DNA from: Candidatus Kerfeldbacteria bacterium
Lineage (GTDB): Bacteria > Patescibacteriota > Patescibacteriia > UBA9570
Assembly: GCA_016207285.1 (NCBI GenBank)
Contig: JACQPW010000013.1
Location: 1-27,813, forward strand
Direction of reading: 5' to 3'
Length of the DNA stretch: 27,813 bases
Shown here: positions 1 to 6,907 of the stretch, piece by piece
Numbering within the stretch: position 1 is the stretch's first letter
How the letters are laid out: each line of letters opens with the position of its first letter
Made by a program: the position numbers and the translations under genes
The notes under the pieces: generated by a model
The model's database searches: none
Seen by the model: the letters and a program-made list of their open reading frames with translations, nothing else
Told to the model about the DNA's origin: nothing

Positions 1-336
1 CACGGTTTGAATATTCAGGATTTTTGCAAACAATTCAACGATCGTACCAAAGATCAGCGCGGTGATATTCTGCCGGTGGTGATTACCGTCTACGAAGATC
101 GCAGTTTTGATTTCATCCTGAAAACACCACCCGCTGCCGAATTGTTAAAGAAAGCGGCTGGAATTCAAAAAGGTTCCGGCAAGCCCCTAACCGAGAAAGT
201 GGGCAAAATTACCAAACAACAACTCAAAACGATTGCCGAAACCAAGATGCCTGATTTAAATGCCAATGATGTCGATGCCGCCATGCGGATTATCGCCGGG
301 ACTGCTCGACAAATGGGCTTGACTATTGAAGACTAA
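1..336 (+). CDS. rplK: 50S ribosomal protein L11, C-terminal part
   Basis: L11 binds the GTPase-associated centre of 23S rRNA and helps translation factors act on the ribosome. The reading frame is open from base 1, so the N-terminus lies outside the window. The visible 111 residues match the C-terminal rRNA-binding domain: the stretch ITVYEDRSF, then KTPPAAELLKKAAG, VGKITKQQL, TKMPDLNA and the ending AGTARQMGL are all family hallmarks. The stop is TAA at 334-336. The gene for L1 follows after 10 bases, the usual rplK-rplA order. Identity is certain; only the start is missing. Confidence 0.98.
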   Translation, partial: HGLNIQDFCKQFNDRTKDQRGDILPVVITVYEDRSFDFILKTPPAAELLKKAAGIQKGSGKPLTEKVGKITKQQLKTIAETKMPDLNANDVDAAMRIIAGTARQMGLTIED

Positions 337-346
337 CGTAGACTAT

Positions 347-1033
347 ATGCCAAAAACCTCCAAACGTTACCGTTCCACCAGCGCTAAACTAGTCGCCGGA
401 AAATCATACACACCAGCTGAAGCTGCCGTGTTATTAAAAGATGCGCCGACCAAATTTGATGGTAGTGTTGAACTACACATCCGCTTAGGCATTGATCCAA
501 AAAAATCTGACCAATCTGTCCGCGGTTCTGTCCAATTACCACACGGTACAGGCAAAACGAAGCGCGTGATTGCCTTTGTTGGTTCAAACCATGAGGCCGA
601 AGCTAAAGCAGCTGGTGCAGATATTATTGGTACTGCTGAAGTGATTCAGCAAATCAAAACCACTGGTAAAATTGATTTTGATGTCGCCATCGCTACACCA
701 GACATGATGAAGCAGTTAGCACCGGTCGCTCGCATTTTGGGCCAAAAAGGTTTAATGCCCAACCCTAAAACGGAAACCGTTGGTCCAGATGTCAGTAAAA
801 TGATCCTGGCTCTTAAGGCAGGTAAGGTCAACTTCAAAAACGATGCTACCTGCAACATTCACCTGGCTATTGGTCGAGTGTCCTTTAGTCCAGAACAGCT
901 TGAAGCGAATGCCAAAGCTGCCATCGAAGCGATTCGCAAAGCCAAGCCAGCTTCATCCAAAGGCACTTACCTCCGTTCGGTCACCCTGGCCTCGACCATG
1001 GGTCCAGGCATTCCCTTGTCCGTCACTGCCTGA
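347..1033 (+). CDS. rplA: 50S ribosomal protein L1
   Basis: L1 forms the mobile L1 stalk of the large subunit, helps release E-site tRNA, and in many bacteria represses its own operon by binding the mRNA. The 228 residues are normal length. Family signatures are visible: the early VELHIRLGIDPKKSDQ and RGSVQLPHGTGK, the central LMPNPKTETVGPDV, and the end TLASTMGPGIPL. I chose ATG at 347; an in-frame TTG at 326 would add seven residues absent from the family and overlap rplK. No Shine-Dalgarno motif precedes the start. The usual next genes rplJ and rplL are absent; a dCMP deaminase follows instead. L1 is reported missing from some Parcubacteria, so its presence slightly narrows the likely lineage. 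Confidence 0.97.
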   Translation: MPKTSKRYRSTSAKLVAGKSYTPAEAAVLLKDAPTKFDGSVELHIRLGIDPKKSDQSVRGSVQLPHGTGKTKRVIAFVGSNHEAEAKAAGADIIGTAEVIQQIKTTGKIDFDVAIATPDMMKQLAPVARILGQKGLMPNPKTETVGPDVSKMILALKAGKVNFKNDATCNIHLAIGRVSFSPEQLEANAKAAIEAIRKAKPASSKGTYLRSVTLASTMGPGIPLSVTA

Positions 1034-1039
1034 TATACT
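1034..1039 (+). promoter_or_regulatory. -10 box for the dCMP deaminase gene, predicted leaderless start
   Basis: TATACT lies exactly seven bases before ATG 1047, so transcription would begin at or next to the start codon. The hexamer 17 bases upstream (TTCCCT, 1011-1016) is only a weak -35. The box sits just after the rplA stop. Confidence 0.55.
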
Positions 1040-1046
1040 GGGCAGT

Positions 1047-1481
1047 ATGAACACTGCCAAACGCCCTGACATTGATCAATACTTTTTGGACATTGCCCAA
1101 GTCGTTGCTAAACGCGCCACCTGTGACCGCGCTCACATTGGCGCGGTTTTAGTAAAAAATAAATATATCATTTCCACTGGTTATAACGGCGCACCCCGCG
1201 GATTAGGTCACTGTGACGAAGTTGGTCATCAGATGGAGAACGACCATTGTGTGCGTACCACCCATGCCGAGCAAAATGCCATCATTCAGGCGGCCGTCCA
1301 TGGTAGTTCAACAGAAGGCTGCACACTCTACAGCACCCATTCGCCCTGTAAAATTTGTACCAAAATTATATTGAATGCTGGCATTCAACGGGTAGTGTCC
1401 TTGCAGCTGTATCGCGATGATAGTGTGCAAGCGATGTTTAAGGAAGCCGGGGTTGAATTTGTGACCGTCGCCTCCGCATGA
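1047..1481 (+). CDS. comEB: dCMP deaminase family protein
   Basis: This enzyme deaminates dCMP to dUMP, the substrate of thymidylate synthase. The 144 residues carry the zinc cytidine/deoxycytidylate deaminase signature: H73-A-E75 supplies one zinc ligand and the catalytic glutamate, and C101 and C104 in SPCKIC supply the other ligands. Further conserved pieces are GYNGAPRG near residue 45 and the Cys/His-rich stretch with C56, H61 and C68 that resembles the second zinc site of dCMP deaminases. The frame stays open far upstream inside rplA, but similarity begins at ATG 1047, which also has a -10 box at the leaderless distance. The stop overlaps the next start as ATGA. With Tmk and Dut downstream it forms a dTMP-supply module. 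Activity on free dCMP rather than another nucleotide is inferred from the family. Confidence 0.9.
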   Translation: MNTAKRPDIDQYFLDIAQVVAKRATCDRAHIGAVLVKNKYIISTGYNGAPRGLGHCDEVGHQMENDHCVRTTHAEQNAIIQAAVHGSSTEGCTLYSTHSPCKICTKIILNAGIQRVVSLQLYRDDSVQAMFKEAGVEFVTVASA

Positions 1482-2023
1482 TCATTGCTTTAACTGGAGA
1501 AAAATTAGCGGGCAAAGGTACCACAGCCGATTATTTACAGCGTCAGTATGGCGCCCGGGTTTTGCGCTTCTCCCAAGCGTTAAGCGATATCTTGGCACGG
1601 TTACATCAGCCGAACACCCGCGCCGAGTTGGTGGCGCTCGGCTCGTATGTACGGAGTCGCTTTGGTGATGATATTTTAGCCAAAGTAGTCGTTGGTGATG
1701 CGCTTACCGCTACGGAACCGCTAGTAGTGATTGATGGTATGCGCTATCTGGTAGAACGAGCCGCTTGCCAAGTATTGCCCAATTTCTACTTGTTGAATGT
1801 GACAGCCCCAGTGGAAGTGCGTTTTGAACGCACTCGACTGCGGTCTGAAAAAGCCGATGAGACCACCATGTCGTACAGCGAGTTTGTGCAACGTGAACAA
1901 GATGCCACTGAACAGCAAATTGCGGCTGTCCAACAGCAGGCCAATCAGACTATTCAGAACACAGGTAGCCTGCCAGATTTATACGCTGCTCTTGATCAAT
2001 GGCTCGCTACCTTGCCGCATTAG
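1478..2023 (+). CDS. P-loop nucleotide kinase-like protein (dephospho-CoA kinase / dNMP kinase superfamily)
   Basis: The 181 residues start with a Walker A motif, GEKLAGKGT at residues 7-15, typical of nucleoside-monophosphate and dephospho-CoA kinases. Later come FSQALSDIL, a DILAKVV stretch, the DGMRY strand around residue 87, and an Arg-rich lid (FERTRLRSEKADE, about 115-127). This combination matches a family common in archaea and CPR that databases name either AAA ATPase or dephospho-CoA kinase-like. Its substrate is not established to my knowledge. The gene overlaps the dCMP deaminase gene by four bases (ATGA) and the peptidase gene by 25. Sitting between dCMP deaminase and thymidylate kinase, a role on a (deoxy)nucleotide is a reasonable guess, but CoA synthesis is not excluded. 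Confidence 0.8.
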   Translation: MIIALTGEKLAGKGTTADYLQRQYGARVLRFSQALSDILARLHQPNTRAELVALGSYVRSRFGDDILAKVVVGDALTATEPLVVIDGMRYLVERAACQVLPNFYLLNVTAPVEVRFERTRLRSEKADETTMSYSEFVQREQDATEQQIAAVQQQANQTIQNTGSLPDLYAALDQWLATLPH

Positions 2024-3729
2024 TTGTCTGGGGTCTACTGACCGGTCCGGCCTTTGCGAGTAGCAATTATATTTATCCGTTGCCGGATTGGCAGGTGAGC
2101 ACTACCCACGGTGAAGATATTGGTGGTGGACTCTACCACATGGGTGTGGACGCTGGTTTTGGTTTACCAGCCGGTGCGCCGGTTTACGCTGTGGCTGATG
2201 GGATTGTGCGCGAAGCCCAAGAGCGTTCCCAGTTTGGTTTAGTTGTATTGATTGAACAGGCGGCCGATACCGATCAAGCGCAGGTCTCTCTATATGGACA
2301 TCTTGATCCGACCAACGTACAAGTGACCCCTGGCCAAAGCGTCTTGGCTGGTGATCAAATTGGCGTATTAGGCAACTCTAGTAACAACGGCGGTTGGACA
2401 ACCCACCTGCACTTTGGGATTCATAAATCTCCTTATACTGGTGACTGGGTGTACTATGGACATGTCTATGATCCGGAAACAGCTGCGGACTGGTATAATC
2501 CCGAAAAATATATCCCTAAGCACTTTGTGAGCGACACGTGGCAACCCACTATTGATCTGGATTTGGTCGACGGGGACATTGTTGGTAATACCGTTGATCT
2601 TACTGGCACAGTGGGTGATCTAGGAGCCGGTGTGCAGAAGCTTACACTGCGTGCTAGTAGCGATGCCATCACTTGGTCCACACTGGCGGTCTACGATAAC
2701 CCAGAGTATATAATCGATGCAGCAGTTGATATTTCAACTTATTCTGATGGTACGCTCTATTTAAAATTAGTTGCGCGTGATGGCTATACCGAAAAAACTG
2801 TTGTCCAACGCACCGTAATGAAAGACCCCTACCGCTACACCACCCCTGGTTTTGTGGCCATGAAGTCTGGAGCCAGTGACGCTTTTGTCACACAATGGTC
2901 ATTCGGCGGCACAGTGTTGAACGCCTGGTTCCCGTTTAACCAGCACTGGTCAGCTGGTGGACTATTAGCAGTGGGGGACATCACTGCTGAAACGGATCTA
3001 GATATTATAGCGGTGCGCAAGGCTAAAGCTGGTACCACCCCATTGGTGAAAATTCTGTCTGCTACAGGTACAGTGCTAGCGCATTTTAAGTTACCGCAGC
3101 AGACGCCACTGGCTGTGACGACCGCACCCAGTCAAGTGATTATTGCCAGTCAAGTAATGGCGCTACCGGTCATCACCGCCTACACAGAGACTGGTGTCGT
3201 ACAATGGTCGTTCGATCGCTTTGACCCGACCTTGGCTATTACCGGATTAGCGACCACGGATACTACGCTCTATGTCTGCGGTGAATTAAACAGTAGGTCC
3301 ATTATCTATTTGCTAGATTTAGCCACTCAAACGATTACCAACCAGTTCCGACCCTTTAGTAAACATTTACAGACAGGGTGTCGAGTGACGACCGGCGATC
3401 TCGACGGCGATTCGAATCCGGAAATCATCGTCGGTACAACCGGTGGCGTCCCGGCTAGCGTGAAAGCCTTTACGGCCAGTGGTGCATTATTTGCCACGGC
3501 TGTTCAGCCGTTTGGAGATACCTTTACTGGTGCCGTTGATGTTCGATTAATGCAATGGGATACGACAGAAACTGGTGTGACGGAGGATGAGCTGCTTGTG
3601 AGTCAAGCCAGCGCTGGTCAGGCCTGGGTGAAGGTGTATAACCTCACTGACGAAGATACGGTTATACTGACTAAGCGCGTTTATGAGGAAGAGTTTACAA
3701 AAGGTGCTCAGATTGTCGGTTGGCAATGA
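1999..3729 (+). CDS. Secreted M23-family peptidase with C-terminal FG-GAP-like repeats
   Basis: This is a predicted exported peptidoglycan endopeptidase of 576 residues. A signal peptide spans 1-20 with an AFA cleavage site. The LytM/M23 domain (about 25-170) has the zinc ligands in HMGVD (H47, D51) and THLHFG (H136, H138), plus H101 in YGHLDP. An Ig-like beta domain follows (about 185-270). The last 300 residues look like a beta-propeller with FG-GAP/VCBS-type calcium loops: GDITAETDLDII near 332 and GDLDGDSNPEIIVG near 473. The start overlaps the upstream kinase gene by 25 bases, but the signal peptide only fits from ATG 1999. The enzyme probably remodels the cell wall, and the propeller may bind a surface partner; that second role is inference. 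Confidence 0.88.
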   Translation: MARYLAALVVWGLLTGPAFASSNYIYPLPDWQVSTTHGEDIGGGLYHMGVDAGFGLPAGAPVYAVADGIVREAQERSQFGLVVLIEQAADTDQAQVSLYGHLDPTNVQVTPGQSVLAGDQIGVLGNSSNNGGWTTHLHFGIHKSPYTGDWVYYGHVYDPETAADWYNPEKYIPKHFVSDTWQPTIDLDLVDGDIVGNTVDLTGTVGDLGAGVQKLTLRASSDAITWSTLAVYDNPEYIIDAAVDISTYSDGTLYLKLVARDGYTEKTVVQRTVMKDPYRYTTPGFVAMKSGASDAFVTQWSFGGTVLNAWFPFNQHWSAGGLLAVGDITAETDLDIIAVRKAKAGTTPLVKILSATGTVLAHFKLPQQTPLAVTTAPSQVIIASQVMALPVITAYTETGVVQWSFDRFDPTLAITGLATTDTTLYVCGELNSRSIIYLLDLATQTITNQFRPFSKHLQTGCRVTTGDLDGDSNPEIIVGTTGGVPASVKAFTASGALFATAVQPFGDTFTGAVDVRLMQWDTTETGVTEDELLVSQASAGQAWVKVYNLTDEDTVILTKRVYEEEFTKGAQIVGWQ

Positions 3730-3741
3730 CCATGCTAAGCT
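3713..3741 (+). promoter_or_regulatory. Predicted promoter for tmk
   Basis: TTGTCG (3713-3718), a 17-base spacer ending in the extended -10 dinucleotide TG, and TAAGCT (3736-3741). The -10 box ends six bases before ATG 3748, so the transcript would have little or no leader. It overlaps the end of the peptidase gene. Confidence 0.45.
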
Positions 3742-3747
3742 CACCGT

Positions 3748-4395
3748 ATGGACGGTAAATTTATTGTCTTTGAAGGGGGAGAGGGTAGCGGCAAATCATC
3801 GCACGTCCAGTTAACGAGTGATTTTTTGACGCAGCGTGGTTTCACGACTTTGGCTACCCATGAACCGGGCGCTACGGCTGTCGGAAAAATTATTCGCCGC
3901 TTAATTTTAGATCATGCTGAAGAAGCCACCACTGAACCACTAGCCGCCCGAGCCGAGTTGATGTTGTTCTTAGCGGATCGAGCTCAGCATGTGGCCGAGC
4001 AAATTCAGCCGGCCATGCAACGTGGTACCAGCGTGTTGTGTGACCGCTTCACTGGATCGACCTTGGCCTACCAAGTCGGGGCGCGTAACCTTGGTCCAGA
4101 AGCGTTGATCGAGCAGATGGAAGCCTTTGCCCGGGCTGGCTTGGAACCAGATCTAACGATCTACCTCGATTTGGATCCCACCATCGGCATTGCCCGTAAG
4201 CAGCGTCAGGCTAACCACACTATGAATACCTTCGACCAGTTTGATGTGGAATTTCATCAAGCGGTACGAGATTATTTTTTACGCTACGCCCACAACCATC
4301 CTCAGTGGGTAGTGTTAGATGCTAACCGACCACTGACCGCGGTGCAATTCGACATTAATCAGTTACTGGACAAACTGTATGGAACTACCCATTAG
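3748..4395 (+). CDS. tmk: Thymidylate kinase
   Basis: Tmk phosphorylates dTMP to dTDP with ATP in the cytoplasm. The 215 residues are standard length. Visible signatures are the P-loop GGEGSGKSS at 10-18, the HEPGAT motif near 39 (family usually EPGGT), and the substrate-site stretch CDRFTGSTLAYQ near 96-107, close to the family DRYxxSTxAYQ. YLDLDP is the usual strand before the lid. A lid Arg-rich segment, GIARKQRQ, follows. It is the first gene after the peptidase and overlaps dut by 17 bases. With dCMP deaminase, dUTPase and a thymidylate synthase that must lie elsewhere, it completes dTTP supply. Confidence 0.95.
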   Translation: MDGKFIVFEGGEGSGKSSHVQLTSDFLTQRGFTTLATHEPGATAVGKIIRRLILDHAEEATTEPLAARAELMLFLADRAQHVAEQIQPAMQRGTSVLCDRFTGSTLAYQVGARNLGPEALIEQMEAFARAGLEPDLTIYLDLDPTIGIARKQRQANHTMNTFDQFDVEFHQAVRDYFLRYAHNHPQWVVLDANRPLTAVQFDINQLLDKLYGTTH

Positions 4396-4801
4396 ACTAT
4401 TATCCACTACGGCTAAGCTGCCTAGTTATGCCCATGACAGCGATGCTGGGATGGATCTCTATGCTGATGATCAAATAATGATTCCAGCGGGGGAGCGGGC
4501 TTTGGTTAAAACCGGTATTGCCCTCGCCATTCCAGTTGGCCAGGTTGGTTTAGTATGGGATAAATCAGGCATTGCCACTAAAACCGGAGTCACTACGCTA
4601 GCTGGGGTGATTGATGCCGGTTACCGCGGAGAAATATTGATCGCGCTCCTGAACACTTCATCTGATCATTACACTGTACAGCCCGGCCAAAAAATTGCCC
4701 AACTATTAATCCAACCCGTTCAGCACGTCACACTTCAGGTCGTTGACCAGTTAGCAGAGGCCACACGAGGAGATAATGGTTTCGGCAGCACTGGCCTATG
4801 A
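4379..4801 (+). CDS. dut: dUTP diphosphatase (trimeric dUTPase)
   Basis: Dut hydrolyses dUTP to dUMP and PPi, keeping uracil out of DNA and feeding thymidylate synthesis. All five trimeric dUTPase motifs are present in 140 residues: DAGMDL (22-27), DKSGIA (61-66), DAGYRGE (79-85), GQKIAQL (103-109) and RGDNGFGSTG (130-139). Motif 2 usually reads PRSGLA; the DKSG form keeps the key Ser-Gly. The C-terminal Gly-rich arm ends the protein, as it should. The start overlaps tmk by 17 bases and the stop overlaps nadE as ATGA, so tmk-dut-nadE are probably co-transcribed and translationally coupled. Confidence 0.96.
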   Translation: MELPIRLLSTTAKLPSYAHDSDAGMDLYADDQIMIPAGERALVKTGIALAIPVGQVGLVWDKSGIATKTGVTTLAGVIDAGYRGEILIALLNTSSDHYTVQPGQKIAQLLIQPVQHVTLQVVDQLAEATRGDNGFGSTGL

Positions 4802-5505
4802 AACAACCCATCATCTCCTTCCTCCAAACCCAATTACAAGGCAAAACGGCTGTGTTAGGTTTAAGCGGTGGCGTGGATTCAGCCGTCGTTGCCTATTTAT
4901 TGGTGGAGGCGATCGGAGCAGATCGTGTTCGTGGTTACTACTTACCGTCGTCAACCAATGCAGCCACTGATGCGGATGATGTTGCAACGATTGCTGCGCA
5001 ACTTGGCATTCAGTATGAGGCCATTCCGATTGATCCCATTGTGGCAGCGTATGAAATTCATCTTGGTCACCTTAGTCAAATCGCACTCGGTAACTTGAAA
5101 GCGCGGGTTCGGATGTCTTTGCTCTATACGAAGGCTAATGCTGGTGGTGGGGTAGTCGTGGGTACCGGGAATAAGACGGAGTTGATGTTAGGGTATTTTA
5201 CGAAATATGGTGATGGTGGTGTAGATCTACTGCCGATTGCCCATCTGTATAAAACCGAAGTTTGGCAATTAGCCACAGAGTTGGGTGTTCCAGAACAGAT
5301 TATTACCAAACCTCCAACCGCTGGTCTATGGTCTGGTCAAACGGATGAGGCTGAGTTAGGGATCAGCTACGCCAACGCTGATGCTATCTTGCAAGCCATC
5401 GAGTCAGGTAAGCCGTTAAGCGGTTTTCCTATGGCTGATGTGAATAACATTCAAACCAGAATCAAGACTGCTCAACACAAATTGGTACTACCACCGCATC
5501 TCTAG
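4798..5505 (+). CDS. nadE: NH3-dependent NAD+ synthetase
   Basis: NadE amidates nicotinic acid adenine dinucleotide to NAD+, the last step of the pathway, using ATP. The 235 residues contain the PP-loop SGGVDS (23-28), then NLKARVRMSLLY, the GTGNKTELMLGYFTKYGDGG substrate segment, and PTAGLWSGQTDE, all typical of the family. There is no N-terminal nitrilase-type glutaminase domain, so this is the short ammonia-using form (glutamine-dependent enzymes exceed 500 residues). ATG 4798 overlaps the dut stop. The NMN adenylyltransferase gene begins one base after the stop, placing the last two NAD steps side by side. Confidence 0.96.
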   Translation: MKQPIISFLQTQLQGKTAVLGLSGGVDSAVVAYLLVEAIGADRVRGYYLPSSTNAATDADDVATIAAQLGIQYEAIPIDPIVAAYEIHLGHLSQIALGNLKARVRMSLLYTKANAGGGVVVGTGNKTELMLGYFTKYGDGGVDLLPIAHLYKTEVWQLATELGVPEQIITKPPTAGLWSGQTDEAELGISYANADAILQAIESGKPLSGFPMADVNNIQTRIKTAQHKLVLPPHL

Positions 5506-5506
5506 T

Positions 5507-5974
5507 ATGGCTGCATTATATATAGGTCGATTTCAACCGTTGCATCTGGGACATCTATCCGTGATTGAGCGCTATTCAGACTTGGTCATTGGCATGGGCA
5601 GTAGTCAATATAGCCGCACAGCGGATAATCCACTCACAGCAGACGAGCGCCGCTGGTGTTTAGAACAAGTGACCAAGGCGCCCATTATTGAGGTTCCAGA
5701 CATTCATGACGATGACCAGTGGGTTGAACATCTGCTCAAGATAGTCTATACTGTCACCCCAACGGTTGACTACGTGATTTCTGGTAACCCAGTGGTACAG
5801 CGCTTATGCGCTGCCGCCGGATTGACCATAGAAACCATCGCACCAACTATTCAGATTGATGCTACCACTATTCGACGTTTGATTCGTGAACATAACCTTA
5901 CCTGGAAACAGTATGTCCCAGCCGCCATCCACACTACCATCGAGCCAATCATCCTTAACACAGGCGGTGCTTGA
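5507..5974 (+). CDS. nadM: Nicotinamide/nicotinate-nucleotide adenylyltransferase, archaeal NadM type
   Basis: This enzyme joins a pyridine mononucleotide (NMN or NaMN) to the AMP of ATP. The 155 residues hold the two nucleotidyltransferase signatures: GRFQPLHLGH at 7-16 (the HxGH motif) and IDATTIRR at 117-124 (family ISxTxIR). Length, the GRFQPxHxGH form and the IGMGSSQYS segment match the archaeal NadM family better than bacterial NadD, which is about 190-210 residues with a different second motif. In this cluster with nadE, nadA, nadC and nadB its likely substrate is NaMN. It overlaps nadA by 62 bases if nadA starts at ATG 5913. NadM-type enzymes also occur in some bacteria, so origin by transfer is possible but not shown. 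Confidence 0.9.
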   Translation: MAALYIGRFQPLHLGHLSVIERYSDLVIGMGSSQYSRTADNPLTADERRWCLEQVTKAPIIEVPDIHDDDQWVEHLLKIVYTVTPTVDYVISGNPVVQRLCAAAGLTIETIAPTIQIDATTIRRLIREHNLTWKQYVPAAIHTTIEPIILNTGGA

Positions 5975-6881
5975 GCTAAAGCGGCAACGCCATGCGGTTA
6001 TTTTGGCGCACAATTACCAGTTGCCAGAAATTTATGACGTCGCAGATTTCATCGGCGATTCATTAGAACTATCGCGCCAAGCAGCCCAGACAACTGCTGA
6101 TATTATTGTATTTTGTGGTGTGCACTTTATGGCTGAAACAGCAAAAATTCTTTCACCTAATAAAACCGTCTTGCTGCCGGATTTAGCAGCTGGTTGTTCG
6201 TTGGCCGATTCCATTACAGCAGAACAGTTGCGCCAATGGAAAACAGAACACCCTCAAGCGGTGGTAGTGATGTACGTCAATACTACTGCCGAAGTCAAAG
6301 CGCTGTCCGATTATTGCTGCACCTCTTCTAATGCAGCTAAAATTGTCCAATCCATTCCGGAAGATCAAGAAATTTTATTTGGTCCTGATATGTTCTTGGG
6401 CGCGTATGTTCAACGCCTCACGAAGCGTCGCAATATGCATATTTGGCCCGGTGAATGCCATGTCCATGCCGGTTTTAGAGCTGAACACCTGGCCAAAATG
6501 CAAGCCAAACATCCGCAAGCTGAATTTATTTTGCATCCAGAGTGTGGTTGTGTCAGTCAGTGTTTATATATGATGGATCAAAAACAGATTAAAACCGCTA
6601 AAGTCTTATCGACCAGCGCGATGATTAAGGAAGTCGCCAACTCGCCGGCTGATGAATTCATCATTGGCACGGAAGTGGGGATTATTGAACGAATGAAACG
6701 GGAAGTGCCAGGTAAAAAGTATTACCCACTAAAAGAGACGGCAGTGTGTGAATATATGAAGAAGATCACGCTGCCAAAAGTGTATGACAGCCTACGTCTG
6801 AACCAATTTGCCATTGAAGTTCCTGAACAGGTCCGTAGCCAAGCCAAACGAGCCATCGATCGGATGGTGAGTATCGGTTAA
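5913..6881 (+). CDS. nadA: Quinolinate synthase
   Basis: NadA condenses iminoaspartate with dihydroxyacetone phosphate to quinolinate using a [4Fe-4S] cluster. From ATG 5913 it has 322 residues. Hallmarks are AHNYQLPEI near 32-40, FCGVHFMAET at 67-76, LPDLAAGCSLAD at 88-99, TSSNA at 137-141, HPEC at 208-211 and GTEVG at 252-256. The three cluster cysteines are most likely C95, C182 (in GECHVH) and C279 (in AVCEY). The start is uncertain: ATG 5913 overlaps nadM by 62 bases, whereas GTG 5967 gives 304 residues, only an eight-base overlap, and begins just before the conserved region. An upstream in-frame GTG at 5886 is also possible. The cluster implies oxygen-sensitive chemistry. Confidence 0.95.
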   Translation: MSQPPSTLPSSQSSLTQAVLELKRQRHAVILAHNYQLPEIYDVADFIGDSLELSRQAAQTTADIIVFCGVHFMAETAKILSPNKTVLLPDLAAGCSLADSITAEQLRQWKTEHPQAVVVMYVNTTAEVKALSDYCCTSSNAAKIVQSIPEDQEILFGPDMFLGAYVQRLTKRRNMHIWPGECHVHAGFRAEHLAKMQAKHPQAEFILHPECGCVSQCLYMMDQKQIKTAKVLSTSAMIKEVANSPADEFIIGTEVGIIERMKREVPGKKYYPLKETAVCEYMKKITLPKVYDSLRLNQFAIEVPEQVRSQAKRAIDRMVSIG

Positions 6882-6891
6882 ACATAAAAAC

Positions 6892-6900
6892 TGCTATATT
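6892..6900 (+). promoter_or_regulatory. Extended -10 promoter for the secreted fibronectin-like protein gene
   Basis: TGC directly followed by TATATT (6895-6900) is an extended -10 element ending seven bases before ATG 6908. The hexamer 17 bases upstream (TATCGG) is a poor -35. The spacing predicts a leaderless transcript. Confidence 0.5.
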
Positions 6901-6907
6901 GTAGTCT

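Noticed and set aside
843..1046. N-terminal extension of dCMP deaminase inside rplA
   Set aside because: It is an out-of-frame shadow of rplA; the family begins at ATG 1047 and a -10 box precedes it.
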